DNA from: JBCBWG01 sp039817205
GTDB taxonomy: Bacteria > Pseudomonadota > Alphaproteobacteria > Rhizobiales > Hyphomicrobiaceae
NCBI GenBank assembly: GCA_039817205.1
Contig: JBCBWG010000076.1
Location: forward strand, 1 to 13,095
DNA: 13,095 nucleotides
Direction: 5' to 3'
Shown here: positions 7,601 to 13,095 of the stretch, in pieces
How the letters are laid out: each line of letters begins with the position of its first letter
How positions within the stretch are numbered: position 1 is the stretch's first letter
Position numbers and translations under genes: made by a program
Notes under the pieces: model-generated
The model's database searches: none
What the model saw: only the letters and a program-made list of their open reading frames with translations
What the model was told of the DNA's origin: nothing

Positions 7601-8343
7601 GCGGACAGCTTGATCGAGACACCGGGGCTCGTCGCAATGTCGCCCGTGGCTGCGGCGCCAGCCGTCGCGATCGCATGCGTGTAGGCTTGAAAGTACCGCT
7701 CGGCATCTTCGGCCGTTCGGGCCGCCTCACCGAGCATGTCGTAGGAATACGTGTAGCCCTGCGCCTCGTAAGCGCGCGCATTCTTGACGCCCTCTTCGAT
7801 CGTCTCCCCGAGCACAAATTGCTCACCAAGGATGCGCATCGCCTGGCCGACGGCGACGCGGACGACGGGTTCGCCAACGCGGCGGACAAGTCCGCGAAGC
7901 GCACCGATCGGCGTGAACGCACTTGCGGCATGCTCATCGAGTACGCGGCCCGTCAGAAGCAGGGCCCAGGTCGCGGCATTGACCAGTGAGGATGACGATT
8001 TGCCGAGGTGGGCTTCCCAATTGCCCGGCTCTATTTTGTCGCTGATCAGCTCATCGATTGTGTGCGCGTCCGGAACGCGCAACAGAGCTTCGGCAAGACA
8101 CATGAGGCCGATCCCCTCATCGGTCGAGAGGCCGTACTCCGACAGGAAACTCTCCATCATGCTCGGTCGGTTTGCCACCCGGACATGACGCACGAGGTCG
8201 GCTGCGACCTTCGAGACTTGGGCTCGCGCGCCGTCGCCGAGATCGGCTTGCGCCACCAGCCCGGCGACCAGCGGTGCCTCCGGTGCATAGCAATGCGCTC
8301 GTATGGCGGACCGAATGGGTTCTGAAACGGTGACGAAGCTCAT
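4651..8343 (-). CDS. putA: Bifunctional proline dehydrogenase / L-glutamate-gamma-semialdehyde dehydrogenase PutA (type B)
   Basis: Oxidises proline to glutamate in two steps, with FAD in the proline dehydrogenase domain and NAD in the aldehyde dehydrogenase domain, and channels the intermediate between them. The protein is 1230 residues. After the N-terminal arm, the PRODH barrel spans roughly 180-480, with RLVKGAYWDTE (Lys350) and the substrate-binding Arg463-Arg464 in LVRRLLENGANSSF. The ALDH domain spans about 560-1010, with SPWNFPLAIFTGQ, catalytic Glu786 (AETGG) and Cys820 (SAGQRCSALR), and PFGGEGLSGTGPKAGG. A C-terminal domain ends in CVDTTAAGGNAALLA. There is no ribbon-helix-helix domain, so this is a type B enzyme that does not regulate itself. 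ATG 8343 is supported by GAGGG seven bases upstream (8351-8355); the longer TTG start at 8367 is less likely. A 9-bp tandem duplication at 5652-5669 adds a GAD repeat in a loop near residue 893. Divergent from putR. Confidence 0.97.
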   Translation of the reverse strand: MSFVTVSEPIRSAIRAHCYAPEAPLVAGLVAQADLGDGARAQVSKVAADLVRHVRVANRPSMMESFLSEYGLSTDEGIGLMCLAEALLRVPDAHTIDELISDKIEPGNWEAHLGKSSSSLVNAATWALLLTGRVLDEHAASAFTPIGALRGLVRRVGEPVVRVAVGQAMRILGEQFVLGETIEEGVKNARAYEAQGYTYSYDMLGEAARTAEDAERYFQAYTHAIATAGAAATGDIATSPGVSIKLSALHPRYEWSQRRRVFDELVPRVRELAEQAARLGIGLNIDAEEANRLELSLGVIERVLSTPTLAVWDGFGIVVQAYGRRAPFVIDWIAALADHLDRRVMVRLVKGAYWDTEIKQAQVLGLPDFPVFTRKAHTDVCYLACARKMIARSDRIYAQFATHNAHTTAAILAMQPTATRYEFQRLHGMGEALHEALRVKNQTRCRIYAPVGAHEDLLAYLVRRLLENGANSSFVNQIVDDDVTPEEIARDPIDEIRDADGPSPHPGIRKPPHLFGPDRNNAIGFDINEPASVYQLIDQRRIFEQATWHASPTITEHAAPARPAETVQNPAVPSDTVGAVTVATAADIDGAIANALAAFNTTETMADRVARRADALRRAADAYEAATAEFAAITAREAGKSLLDAIAEVREAVDFLRYYANEAERLVATDTRRARGVIACISPWNFPLAIFTGQISAALAAGNSVIAKPAEQTPLIAAKATALLHEAGIERDALTLLPGDGPNVGAPLTAHPDIAGVCFTGSTEVAQAINRTLAETDRPDPLLIAETGGLNAMIVDSTALPEQAVRDILASAFQSAGQRCSALRVLYVQSDIADNLLTMLYGAMDELRIGDPWDPAIDIGPVIDAEAQASIEAAIEEARADGRVLKQIRLPDGADGADGRGGLFVAPTVLKVSGIVDVPREIFGPVLHVATFDANDIDRVIGEINARGYGLTFGLHTRIDDRVEAIVSAVCCGNIYVNRNQIGAIVGSQPFGGEGLSGTGPKAGGPDYVARFFQPEPMLSRSHAEPRSAEVSTATPIDWPDAQAWVATDNRTDQLVAILGDRVDASLISRVRLLERESRSVKELPGPTGETNRLTAVPRGNVTCLGPDEETIIAQAMLALATGNATLVDRNFPKELATNLAAVGAPIVRVPGQLTPMHLSDVDGLTAVLIASNDPQAKAARKSLAARTGPIVPLIVGWPHASELTLERHLCVDTTAAGGNAALLASTDAA
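5652..5669. repeat. 9-bp tandem duplication inside putA
   Basis: CGGCTCCAT is present twice in a row, coding on the minus strand for a repeated D-G-A step between the ALDH core and the GLFVAPT stretch. The frame is kept. It probably reflects slippage in a surface loop. Confidence 0.6.
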
Positions 8344-8473
8344 GGCGAAGCCCTCGCAGCATTGCAATTGCTGAATAATATCGTCGACTCCTGCGCTGCG
8401 ATCTCACTGAAAAATACCAATAAGGTGGTCTATTTCGCTATATTTTGCGCCTGTTTCTGACTAAAGAGTGCAA
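8344..8473. promoter_or_regulatory. Divergent putA-putR control region
   Basis: The 130 bases between the start codons of putA (minus) and putR (plus) are visibly more AT-rich than the genes, especially 8402-8448. They must contain both promoters. A plausible putR -10 element lies in the ATATTT-rich stretch around 8438-8446, and TATTAT on the minus strand (8375-8380) is a candidate putA -10; neither has a convincing -35. A 17-base dyad at 8357-8373 and a weaker imperfect one at 8412-8435 are candidate PutR sites. In Agrobacterium and Rhodobacter, an Lrp-type PutR next to putA activates it in response to proline; the same arrangement here supports that control scheme by analogy. Confidence 0.6.
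8357..8373. promoter_or_regulatory. Candidate Lrp/PutR-type binding dyad
   Basis: CAGCATTGCAATTGCTG is an imperfect palindrome with CAGCA and TGCTG ends and a central GCAATTGC. It has the CAG...CTG ends and AT-containing centre of the Lrp box. It sits just upstream of the putA Shine-Dalgarno (8351-8355), so it could act as a repressor or autoregulatory site rather than an activator site. This is inferred from sequence shape only. Confidence 0.4.
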
Positions 8474-8956
8474 ATGAGAGGATCTCGCAGTGAAATTGAC
8501 GAAATCGATCAACGTATCATCGACGCACTGATGCGCGATGGGCGTATGACGATCACAGACCTTTCGGTGCAGGTCGGGCTATCAAAGACGCCGTGTGCCG
8601 CGCGTGTCCGGCGCATGGAGCAGGTGGGCATCATTCGCGGCTACGCAGCGTACGTGGATGCAGCGAAGCTTGGCCGCGATCACATCGCTTTTGTTCAGGT
8701 GAGCCTGACCGACACAAAGGCCGCCGCGTTGGATGCGTTTTCGGTTGCGGTCCGCGCCGTGCCAGAGATCGAGCAATGCCATATGATCGCTGGCGCGTTC
8801 GATTTTCTGCTGAAAGTTCGCACCGAAGACATCGCGGAATATCGGCGCGTTCTCGCGGAGACGATCTCGGCGCTGCCGTTCGTCTCGCATACATCGACAT
8901 TTGTTGCGATGGAGACGGTGAAAGACGAGCCGGTTGCGTTTTCCGGCCGACGATAA
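8474..8956 (+). CDS. putR: Lrp/AsnC-family proline utilisation regulator PutR
   Basis: A 160-residue Lrp/AsnC-family transcription factor. The N-terminal winged helix-turn-helix is at about residues 8-57 (IDQRIIDALMRDGR, then ITDLSVQVGLSKTPCAARVRRME). A RAM ligand-binding and oligomerisation domain follows at about 65-145, with the family's EIEQCHMIAGAFDFLLKVR. The divergent position next to putA and the resemblance to alphaproteobacterial PutR (SKTPC, QCHMIAG, TSTFVAME) make a proline-responsive activator of putA the most likely role. ATG 8474 is preceded by AAAGAG at short spacing; a GTG two codons upstream at 8468 is an alternative start. The plus-strand DUF1963 gene begins 85 bases later with its own ribosome binding site and may be read through from putR. 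Confidence 0.9.
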   Translation: MRGSRSEIDEIDQRIIDALMRDGRMTITDLSVQVGLSKTPCAARVRRMEQVGIIRGYAAYVDAAKLGRDHIAFVQVSLTDTKAAALDAFSVAVRAVPEIEQCHMIAGAFDFLLKVRTEDIAEYRRVLAETISALPFVSHTSTFVAMETVKDEPVAFSGRR

Positions 8957-9041
8957 ACGAACATGACATCCGGCTTGGGAGACGTCGCATCGCTCTACTG
9001 CCCGGAAAAACTGATGAGATTGAGCGGGCAAGGAGAGTGGC

Positions 9042-9920
9042 GTGGATGTTTTGAAGTGGCTGTTCGGCGGCAAGGACGACGGCAAACCATCACCAATCGA
9101 TTTGGCCGAGGTTCTGACGGATCCGGATGCCGCGGCAGCCGTCCCAGGGTTTCCGGTCGCGCTCTTGCCTTACCACAAGGCGATCGAGGCCACGCGTCGG
9201 CCAATTCTGGCGGCCGAACCGCTTGAGGGTTTGAGCGACAGCCCGGCAATATCGCAGCTTGGCGGGCGCGCGTGGTGGCCAGCGGGACGGGCCTATCCAG
9301 CCGACTTAAAGGGGGATCCGCTGGCCTTGCTCGTCCAGGTCAATTTCGACGACGCGCCGATCCTCGAAGGCTTTCCCGATCGCGGTTTGCTTCAGATTTT
9401 CATTGGAACCGACGACACGTATGGGGCCAACTTCGATATGCCCAAACCCGGCCAGATGCCGACGCCGAATGGGTTTGCCTGCGTCTACCACGAAGATACG
9501 ACCGGCCCGGTCGAGAAGCGCATACCGACGATCGATTTCAATGCACCCCGCACATCGCCGCTTTTCAACCCGAGTGATGCAGTGCCGCTCGCTTTTTCGC
9601 GAGCGACCATGGTGATGGACCCAAGCGACTATCGCTTCGAGAAGATGTTTCCGGAAATCGCCTCGGACCTCGATCTGCTGGATGCTTACGATCAATTGAC
9701 GATCGGGGTTTCCGCGATCCGTCTCGGTGGCTACCCAACGTTCACGCAAACCGATCCGCGGGCGTACAACCCGGAGATTGGCGACGTTGCGCTTGTGACC
9801 GTCGATAGTATGGACGCGCTGATGTGGGGCGATGCTGGCGCCGGCCAGTTCCTGATCCCCGAGCCAGCCCTCGCATCACGCGATTTCTCCCGCACCACCT
9901 ACAACTGGGACTGCTGCTGA
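9042..9920 (+). CDS. DUF1963 / YwqG-like protein
   Basis: A 292-residue cytosolic protein that I recognise as DUF1963 (YwqG-like) from SQLGGRAWWPAG, a following PLALLVQVNFDD and GFPDRGLLQIFI, and the terminal YNWDCC. The C-terminal half contains HRIGG-like spacing, here IRLGGYPTFTQTDPR, also usual for the family. No enzymatic function is established for this family, and none can be read here. No signal peptide or membrane segment is seen. GTG 9042 is the start, supported by AGGAG at 9031-9035 with six bases spacing. The gene follows putR on the same strand and converges on the flotillin operon, separated by a hairpin and a tandem repeat. Confidence 0.85.
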   Translation: MDVLKWLFGGKDDGKPSPIDLAEVLTDPDAAAAVPGFPVALLPYHKAIEATRRPILAAEPLEGLSDSPAISQLGGRAWWPAGRAYPADLKGDPLALLVQVNFDDAPILEGFPDRGLLQIFIGTDDTYGANFDMPKPGQMPTPNGFACVYHEDTTGPVEKRIPTIDFNAPRTSPLFNPSDAVPLAFSRATMVMDPSDYRFEKMFPEIASDLDLLDAYDQLTIGVSAIRLGGYPTFTQTDPRAYNPEIGDVALVTVDSMDALMWGDAGAGQFLIPEPALASRDFSRTTYNWDCC

Positions 9921-9956
9921 TTGGACGCGCAGTTGGCCAACGGAGCGCGAAGAAGA

Positions 9957-9986
9957 GGCCCAACGGCTGCTTGTTGCCGTTGGGCC
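9957..9986. terminator. Strong 11-bp hairpin, likely bidirectional terminator
   Basis: GGCCCAACGGC (9957-9967) and GCCGTTGGGCC (9976-9986) are perfectly complementary with an eight-base loop. The hairpin lies 37 bases after the DUF1963 stop and 67 bases after the flotillin stop on the other strand. On the minus strand the stem is followed by TCTTCTTC, a T-rich but interrupted tail; on the plus strand no clear T-run follows. Its position between convergent genes and its GC-rich perfect stem support transcription termination in both directions, better for the flotillin transcript. Confidence 0.7.
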
Positions 9987-10043
9987 AATGTTGGTTCGGC
10001 CAGTGTTTATTGAGCCAGTGTTTATTGAGCCAGTGTTGTTGCG
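9984..10043. repeat. 15-bp tandem repeat, four units, between convergent genes
   Basis: Four head-to-tail 15-bp units begin at 9984, 9999, 10014 and 10029. The two central units are identical (GCCAGTGTTTATTGA); the outer ones share the first half (GCCAATGTT, GCCAGTGTT) and diverge after that. The array begins inside the right arm of the terminator hairpin and ends nine bases before the flotillin stop codon. The repeat is noncoding as far as I can see. It could be slippage-generated 3'-UTR sequence. It is too short and has no spacers, so it is not CRISPR. Confidence 0.8.
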
Positions 10044-10052
10044 TGGGTCTTG

Positions 10053-11897
10053 TTAAGCGGTTGCCGGTTCTGACCCGTTGCTCTTGGCCTTTTGGGCGGC
10101 CTTCGGCGACGCGCAAGGCATGTCGTCTTTGACCGCCTTGGTCAGGCCTTCGAGGCTGGCACCGTCGAGGCCGATCTCGCCAAGGATGCTGTCGAGCATC
10201 GGCGCTTGCGTCCGATACTTGAGTGCTGCGGCGACGGCCTGGTCAGCGAGGTTTCCGCCTCCGGAGCCACCGTTCGCGATCGCAGCCCCATCGCCCGAGC
10301 CAGCCGCTAGGCCCGCGCCTTTGCCACCGCCGATGCCATCGACCTGGACAATCTTGATGCCGTCGATCGCTTCCATCGGCTTGACCGACTGAGCAATAAT
10401 CTCAGGCAGCGCTTTGATCAGCTCAAGTTTGATGCGCAGCGCGATCTGCTCTGGCGACAAGACGTTGGCTGCTTCGTTGACGCCTCGCTTACCCGCCGCC
10501 TCAACTTCATAGGTGACCTTTGCTGCCTCCGCATGAGCGAGTTCGGCATCGGCCGAGGCTCGGGCACTGATGCGCGCTTTTTCGGCGTCGGCATCGGCTG
10601 CGATCCGGATCGCTTCGGCGGTATCGATCGCCGCGAGCTTTTCGGTTTCGGCCGCGACTTTAATTGCGATCGCGCCCTGTTCGGCGGCCCTCGCTGCTTC
10701 GATCAGCTGGATCTGCTTCTCGCGTTCGGCGACCTCCGTCTCGCGCGCGGTCACAACCGCTTCGTGAGCTTTGGCTGCAATCGCGCGTGCCTCATCGGCC
10801 TGAGCGTCGGCTTCTGACTTCGCACGAGACTTCTCGGCAACCGCGATATCGCGATCCTGTTCGGCAAGCGCGATCATCTTCGACTTCTCAACGGCCGCGG
10901 CTTCGACGGCTTGGTCCTTGACGATCTCCTGCTCGCGAACGGTGCGGTCTTTCGTGATCTGGCGCTCCGCAACGAGCTGCTCGGCTTCAATGCTCGCCTG
11001 ACGCTTCTGGCGCCCGGACTCGATCCTGGCCTGTTCCGCCTCGTACTCGCGCAGCGCTTGCTCGCGGGCGATCTGCGCAGTTTGATCGGCCTTGCGCATT
11101 TCGATCTCGCGCTCCTGTTCGAGGCGCGCGTACTCCTGGTCGCGCGAGATCAGTAGGCGCTGTTGTTCGGCATCCAGATTCTTGCGTTTGATCAGAACTT
11201 CGGTTTCCTGCTCGATGTCGTTGCGCTTTTTGCGACGCTCTTCGATTTCCTGCGTGAGCTTCGTCAGACCTTCCGCATCAAAGGCGTTGTTTGGATTGAA
11301 GTACTCTCGATTGGTCTGGTCGAGGCCGGTGAGCGACACTGACTCAAGTTCAAGCCCGTTTTTCAGGATGTCCTCCGAGACGGCGGCCTGGACCTTCTGA
11401 ACAAACGACACGCGTTGCTCGTGTAGCTCTTCCATCGCCATCTCGGCGGCAACGGCGCGGAGCGAGTCGACGAACTTGCCCTCGATCAGCTCTTTCAGTG
11501 CAACAGGCTCCATCGTCCGTCGCCCGAGCGTCTGGGCGGCGTTTGCAATGGATTCGATCGTCGGCTGCACGCGCACGTAAAATTCGGCCTGCACATCGAC
11601 GCGCATGCGGTCTTTCGTAATCAGCGCCTGTTCGTTGGCGCGGCGCACTTCCAGGCGCAGCGTATTCATGTTGACCGGGATGACCTCGTGCAGAACCGGC
11701 AATACGAGCGCGCCACCGTTGACGACGACTTGCTGGCCGCCGAACCCCGTCCGCACGAAAGACACCTCTTTCGAAGAGCGCTTATAAAGACGGGCGAAGA
11801 TCAGGCCGATTGTCACGAGCGCCACGAAAACCATGCCGACGATAACTGCGATCTCCGTGATGTTCACGCCACCGGCATTTGGAATTTCAGGAAGCAT
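10053..11897 (-). CDS. yqiK: Flotillin family inner-membrane protein YqiK
   Basis: A 614-residue flotillin-like scaffold of membrane microdomains. A single N-terminal membrane segment lies at about 13-36 (ITEIAVIVGMVFVALVTIGL), followed by the SPFH/PHB domain (about 40-200, with TGFGGQQVVVNGGALVLPVLHE). Then comes a very long charged, Ala/Glu-rich coiled coil (about 215-450) starting near NPNNAFDAEGLTKLTQEIEE. A flotillin C-terminal segment with LIKALPEIIAQSVKPM, a glycine-rich linker and a terminal tail complete it. It is longer than E. coli YqiK (553), mostly because of the C-terminal extension. ATG 11897 has GGGGA seven bases upstream. It is the third gene of a minus-strand operon after the PspA-family gene and yqiJ, 52 bases from the latter. 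The NfeD-like/flotillin pairing is a known conserved association; the exact role is inferred. Confidence 0.93.
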   Translation of the reverse strand: MLPEIPNAGGVNITEIAVIVGMVFVALVTIGLIFARLYKRSSKEVSFVRTGFGGQQVVVNGGALVLPVLHEVIPVNMNTLRLEVRRANEQALITKDRMRVDVQAEFYVRVQPTIESIANAAQTLGRRTMEPVALKELIEGKFVDSLRAVAAEMAMEELHEQRVSFVQKVQAAVSEDILKNGLELESVSLTGLDQTNREYFNPNNAFDAEGLTKLTQEIEERRKKRNDIEQETEVLIKRKNLDAEQQRLLISRDQEYARLEQEREIEMRKADQTAQIAREQALREYEAEQARIESGRQKRQASIEAEQLVAERQITKDRTVREQEIVKDQAVEAAAVEKSKMIALAEQDRDIAVAEKSRAKSEADAQADEARAIAAKAHEAVVTARETEVAEREKQIQLIEAARAAEQGAIAIKVAAETEKLAAIDTAEAIRIAADADAEKARISARASADAELAHAEAAKVTYEVEAAGKRGVNEAANVLSPEQIALRIKLELIKALPEIIAQSVKPMEAIDGIKIVQVDGIGGGKGAGLAAGSGDGAAIANGGSGGGNLADQAVAAALKYRTQAPMLDSILGEIGLDGASLEGLTKAVKDDMPCASPKAAQKAKSNGSEPATA

Positions 11898-11949
11898 GGT
11901 ATTTCCCCAATAAAAGGCGCTGTTTTTTCATTCTACCGGTTCGGTCGAC

Positions 11950-12645
11950 TTAACCAGCGAGTTCAATCGGCTTGAGAATTGCGTTAAAGCGAATGGGGCT
12001 TGACTGACTGATCAACAAAACATCGGTGCCGCGCTCGAACGCGTCGCTTGAGTTGTCCGGTTCAACCAAAACGTAGTGCATATGCCCATGCTCATCGCGG
12101 AGTTTGGCCTCAGCTGGTAGGCCGACCCTGGCGACACCACGCGTCATCGTTGCAACGCGGCCGACGAAAGAGCTTGAGGATACAGCCTCACTTTCTTCCC
12201 TCGGCATGATCCGGGCGAGGCTGAGTGCGAACCAGCGGGTCGGGTGAAGCCCGACGACGATGGCACCGATCGAGGCGAGCCACGCCGGTAGCGTTGTGCC
12301 GACCAGCGCACTTGAACCGGATTGGATGATGAGACCGGACAGACCAAACATCGTCAGGAATGCGACCAACAGGACAAGGGCCGGGACGCGTCCAACGCAG
12401 AGCCAGGCGAGCACCTTCGACACGGCACCGTCGCCAGCGCTTGCGTCGCCAGCACTGGCGTCGGTCGATAGGTCGGTCTCCACGCCGACATCCCCGTCGG
12501 CCTCAATGTCGGGCAGCATCTGATCGATCAGACCCGATGGCGAAAGGCCGAATACGGCGCCCATCGCCTCTGCCATCGCGATCGCCAGCATCACGCCGAG
12601 AGCGACCGTGAACGGCAGATTTGAGGAGAGAAAAAGTGCGTCCAT
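11950..12645 (-). CDS. yqiJ: YqiJ-family inner-membrane protein with OB-fold (NfeD-like)
   Basis: A 231-residue membrane protein. Predicted membrane segments are at about 11-34, 87-108 and 118-145. Segments one and two are separated by an acidic, low-complexity loop (about 45-75). The soluble C-terminal part (about 157-228, beginning SFVGRVATMTRG) fits the OB-fold of YqiJ/NfeD proteins, which partner flotillins. The ATG at 12645 begins two bases after the stop codon of the PspA-family gene, suggesting translational coupling; a TTG two codons upstream at 12651 overlaps that stop and is an alternative. No strong Shine-Dalgarno is seen, in keeping with coupling. Longer than E. coli YqiJ (209), mainly because of the loop. 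Family assignment rests on the architecture and on the neighbouring yqiK. Confidence 0.87.
   Translation of the reverse strand: MDALFLSSNLPFTVALGVMLAIAMAEAMGAVFGLSPSGLIDQMLPDIEADGDVGVETDLSTDASAGDASAGDGAVSKVLAWLCVGRVPALVLLVAFLTMFGLSGLIIQSGSSALVGTTLPAWLASIGAIVVGLHPTRWFALSLARIMPREESEAVSSSSFVGRVATMTRGVARVGLPAEAKLRDEHGHMHYVLVEPDNSSDAFERGTDVLLISQSSPIRFNAILKPIELAG
12431..12460. repeat. 15-bp tandem duplication in the yqiJ loop
   Basis: Units 12431-12445 and 12446-12460 match at 13 of 15 bases and encode the repeated D-A-S-A-G in the acidic loop between the first and second membrane segments. The frame is kept. Confidence 0.65.
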
Positions 12646-12647
12646 GA

Positions 12648-13095
12648 TCAAGCCAGATCTGCTTTTGCCTTAAGGGCTGCAAGACGTTCTTCGATCCGAT
12701 GATCCCGCGCGAGCCGATCGAGCTCATGAAGCTTTTGACTCGTCAGCTGATCGGCTGGCGGCGTCGACCCAACGCCGGACTTCGCCTCAAGAACGCGATG
12801 AAACGCCCGTCCAGCACGGTCCGCCTTGGTGTTTGCAGCGCCCGCCGCATCGGGTCCGGTGTTCGGTGCAGGACCGGGTCCAGACTTGGCCTCGGTGTGA
12901 CACTGGTTACGGGTCTCAACGAAGCTCGCGAGGTCCGCCTCCATCTCGCGCTTACGCGCAAGCAACGCCGTCACGAAGCCTTCGAGTTCGGTCTGCTTTT
13001 GAGCGATGTCTTTGAGCGCGCCCTCAAGGACCGGGATCTGCGCTTCCATATCCAGTTGCCGCGAAACAGCTGCGGCCGCGAGGTCATCCCGACCT
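12648..13095 (-). CDS. PspA/IM30-family protein, C-terminal part, cut by the window edge
   Basis: The reading frame enters from the right edge with GRDDLAAAAVSRQLDMEAQI, which matches the GREDLAxxA segment of PspA/IM30 proteins. It continues through a coiled coil (about 45 residues, K- and E-rich) into a Gly/Pro/Ala-rich linker and a short C-terminal helix (LDRLARDHRIEERLAALKAK). PspA/IM30 proteins are ESCRT-III-like membrane-remodelling proteins that bind the inner membrane under stress. About 148 residues are visible; the N-terminal part is beyond the window. An internal ATG at 13049 is not the start, because family homology continues upstream of it. The stop codon is two bases from the yqiJ ATG, so it heads the PspA-YqiJ-YqiK operon in what is visible. 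Which PspA paralogue this is cannot be told. Confidence 0.82.
   Translation of the reverse strand, partial: GRDDLAAAAVSRQLDMEAQIPVLEGALKDIAQKQTELEGFVTALLARKREMEADLASFVETRNQCHTEAKSGPGPAPNTGPDAAGAANTKADRAGRAFHRVLEAKSGVGSTPPADQLTSQKLHELDRLARDHRIEERLAALKAKADLA

Noticed and set aside
8963..9226. Short open frame starting ATG at 8963, between putR and the DUF1963 gene
   Set aside because: It overlaps the start of the DUF1963 gene in another frame, has no family similarity, and the Shine-Dalgarno at 9031-9035 serves the GTG at 9042.
9984..10043. CRISPR array
   Set aside because: Units are 15 bp, directly abutting, and there are no spacers or cas genes.
9742..10116. Minus-strand frame with repeated His-Trp-Leu-Asn-Lys codons near 9990-10043
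   Set aside because: The amino acid repeat is just the 15-bp noncoding array translated. The frame overlaps the 3' ends of two solid genes and lacks a supported start.

Overview
The window looks like chromosomal DNA of a moderately GC-rich alphaproteobacterium. This is an inference from gene content: a type B PutA of 1230 residues without an N-terminal DNA-binding domain, a divergent Lrp-family PutR, a class II fumarase placed directly after pyruvate phosphate dikinase, and a PspA / YqiJ / YqiK membrane module. No phage genes, insertion sequences, CRISPR arrays, tRNAs or rRNAs are visible. Almost all the sequence is dense protein coding, and no gene-free stretch longer than 300 bases exists apart from the rearranged left end.

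Layout. (1) Bases 1-346 are rearranged. Bases 1-38 are codons 11-23 of fumC on the plus strand. Bases 39-334 are an inverted copy of what should lie upstream: the last 82 codons of ppdA, a 16-base gap, and the first 11 codons of fumC. From base 335 fumC resumes on the plus strand and runs to 1665. (2) Convergent to fumC, on the minus strand, are a secreted beta-lactamase-fold serine hydrolase (1686-2942), pyruvate kinase (3068-4501) and PutA (4651-8343). (3) putR (8474-8956) is divergent from putA across a 130-base regulatory region, followed on the plus strand by a DUF1963/YwqG-like gene (9042-9920). (4) A strong hairpin and a four-unit 15-bp tandem repeat separate that gene from a convergent minus-strand operon: a PspA/IM30-family gene cut by the right edge, yqiJ, and the flotillin yqiK.

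Function. The left and middle parts are central carbon metabolism around PEP, pyruvate and the TCA cycle (PPDK, fumarase, pyruvate kinase), plus proline catabolism to glutamate under a dedicated regulator. The right part is an envelope-stress or membrane-organisation module.

Most notable is the left end. A fold-back at a near-perfect inverted repeat inside fumC (1-9 with 30-38), followed by a return to the original strand that duplicates 12 bp (27-38 and 335-346), explains every base of the rearrangement. It is either a real template-switch mutation that breaks fumC or an amplification/assembly chimera; the sequence alone cannot decide. I see no clearly new multi-gene system elsewhere in the window.
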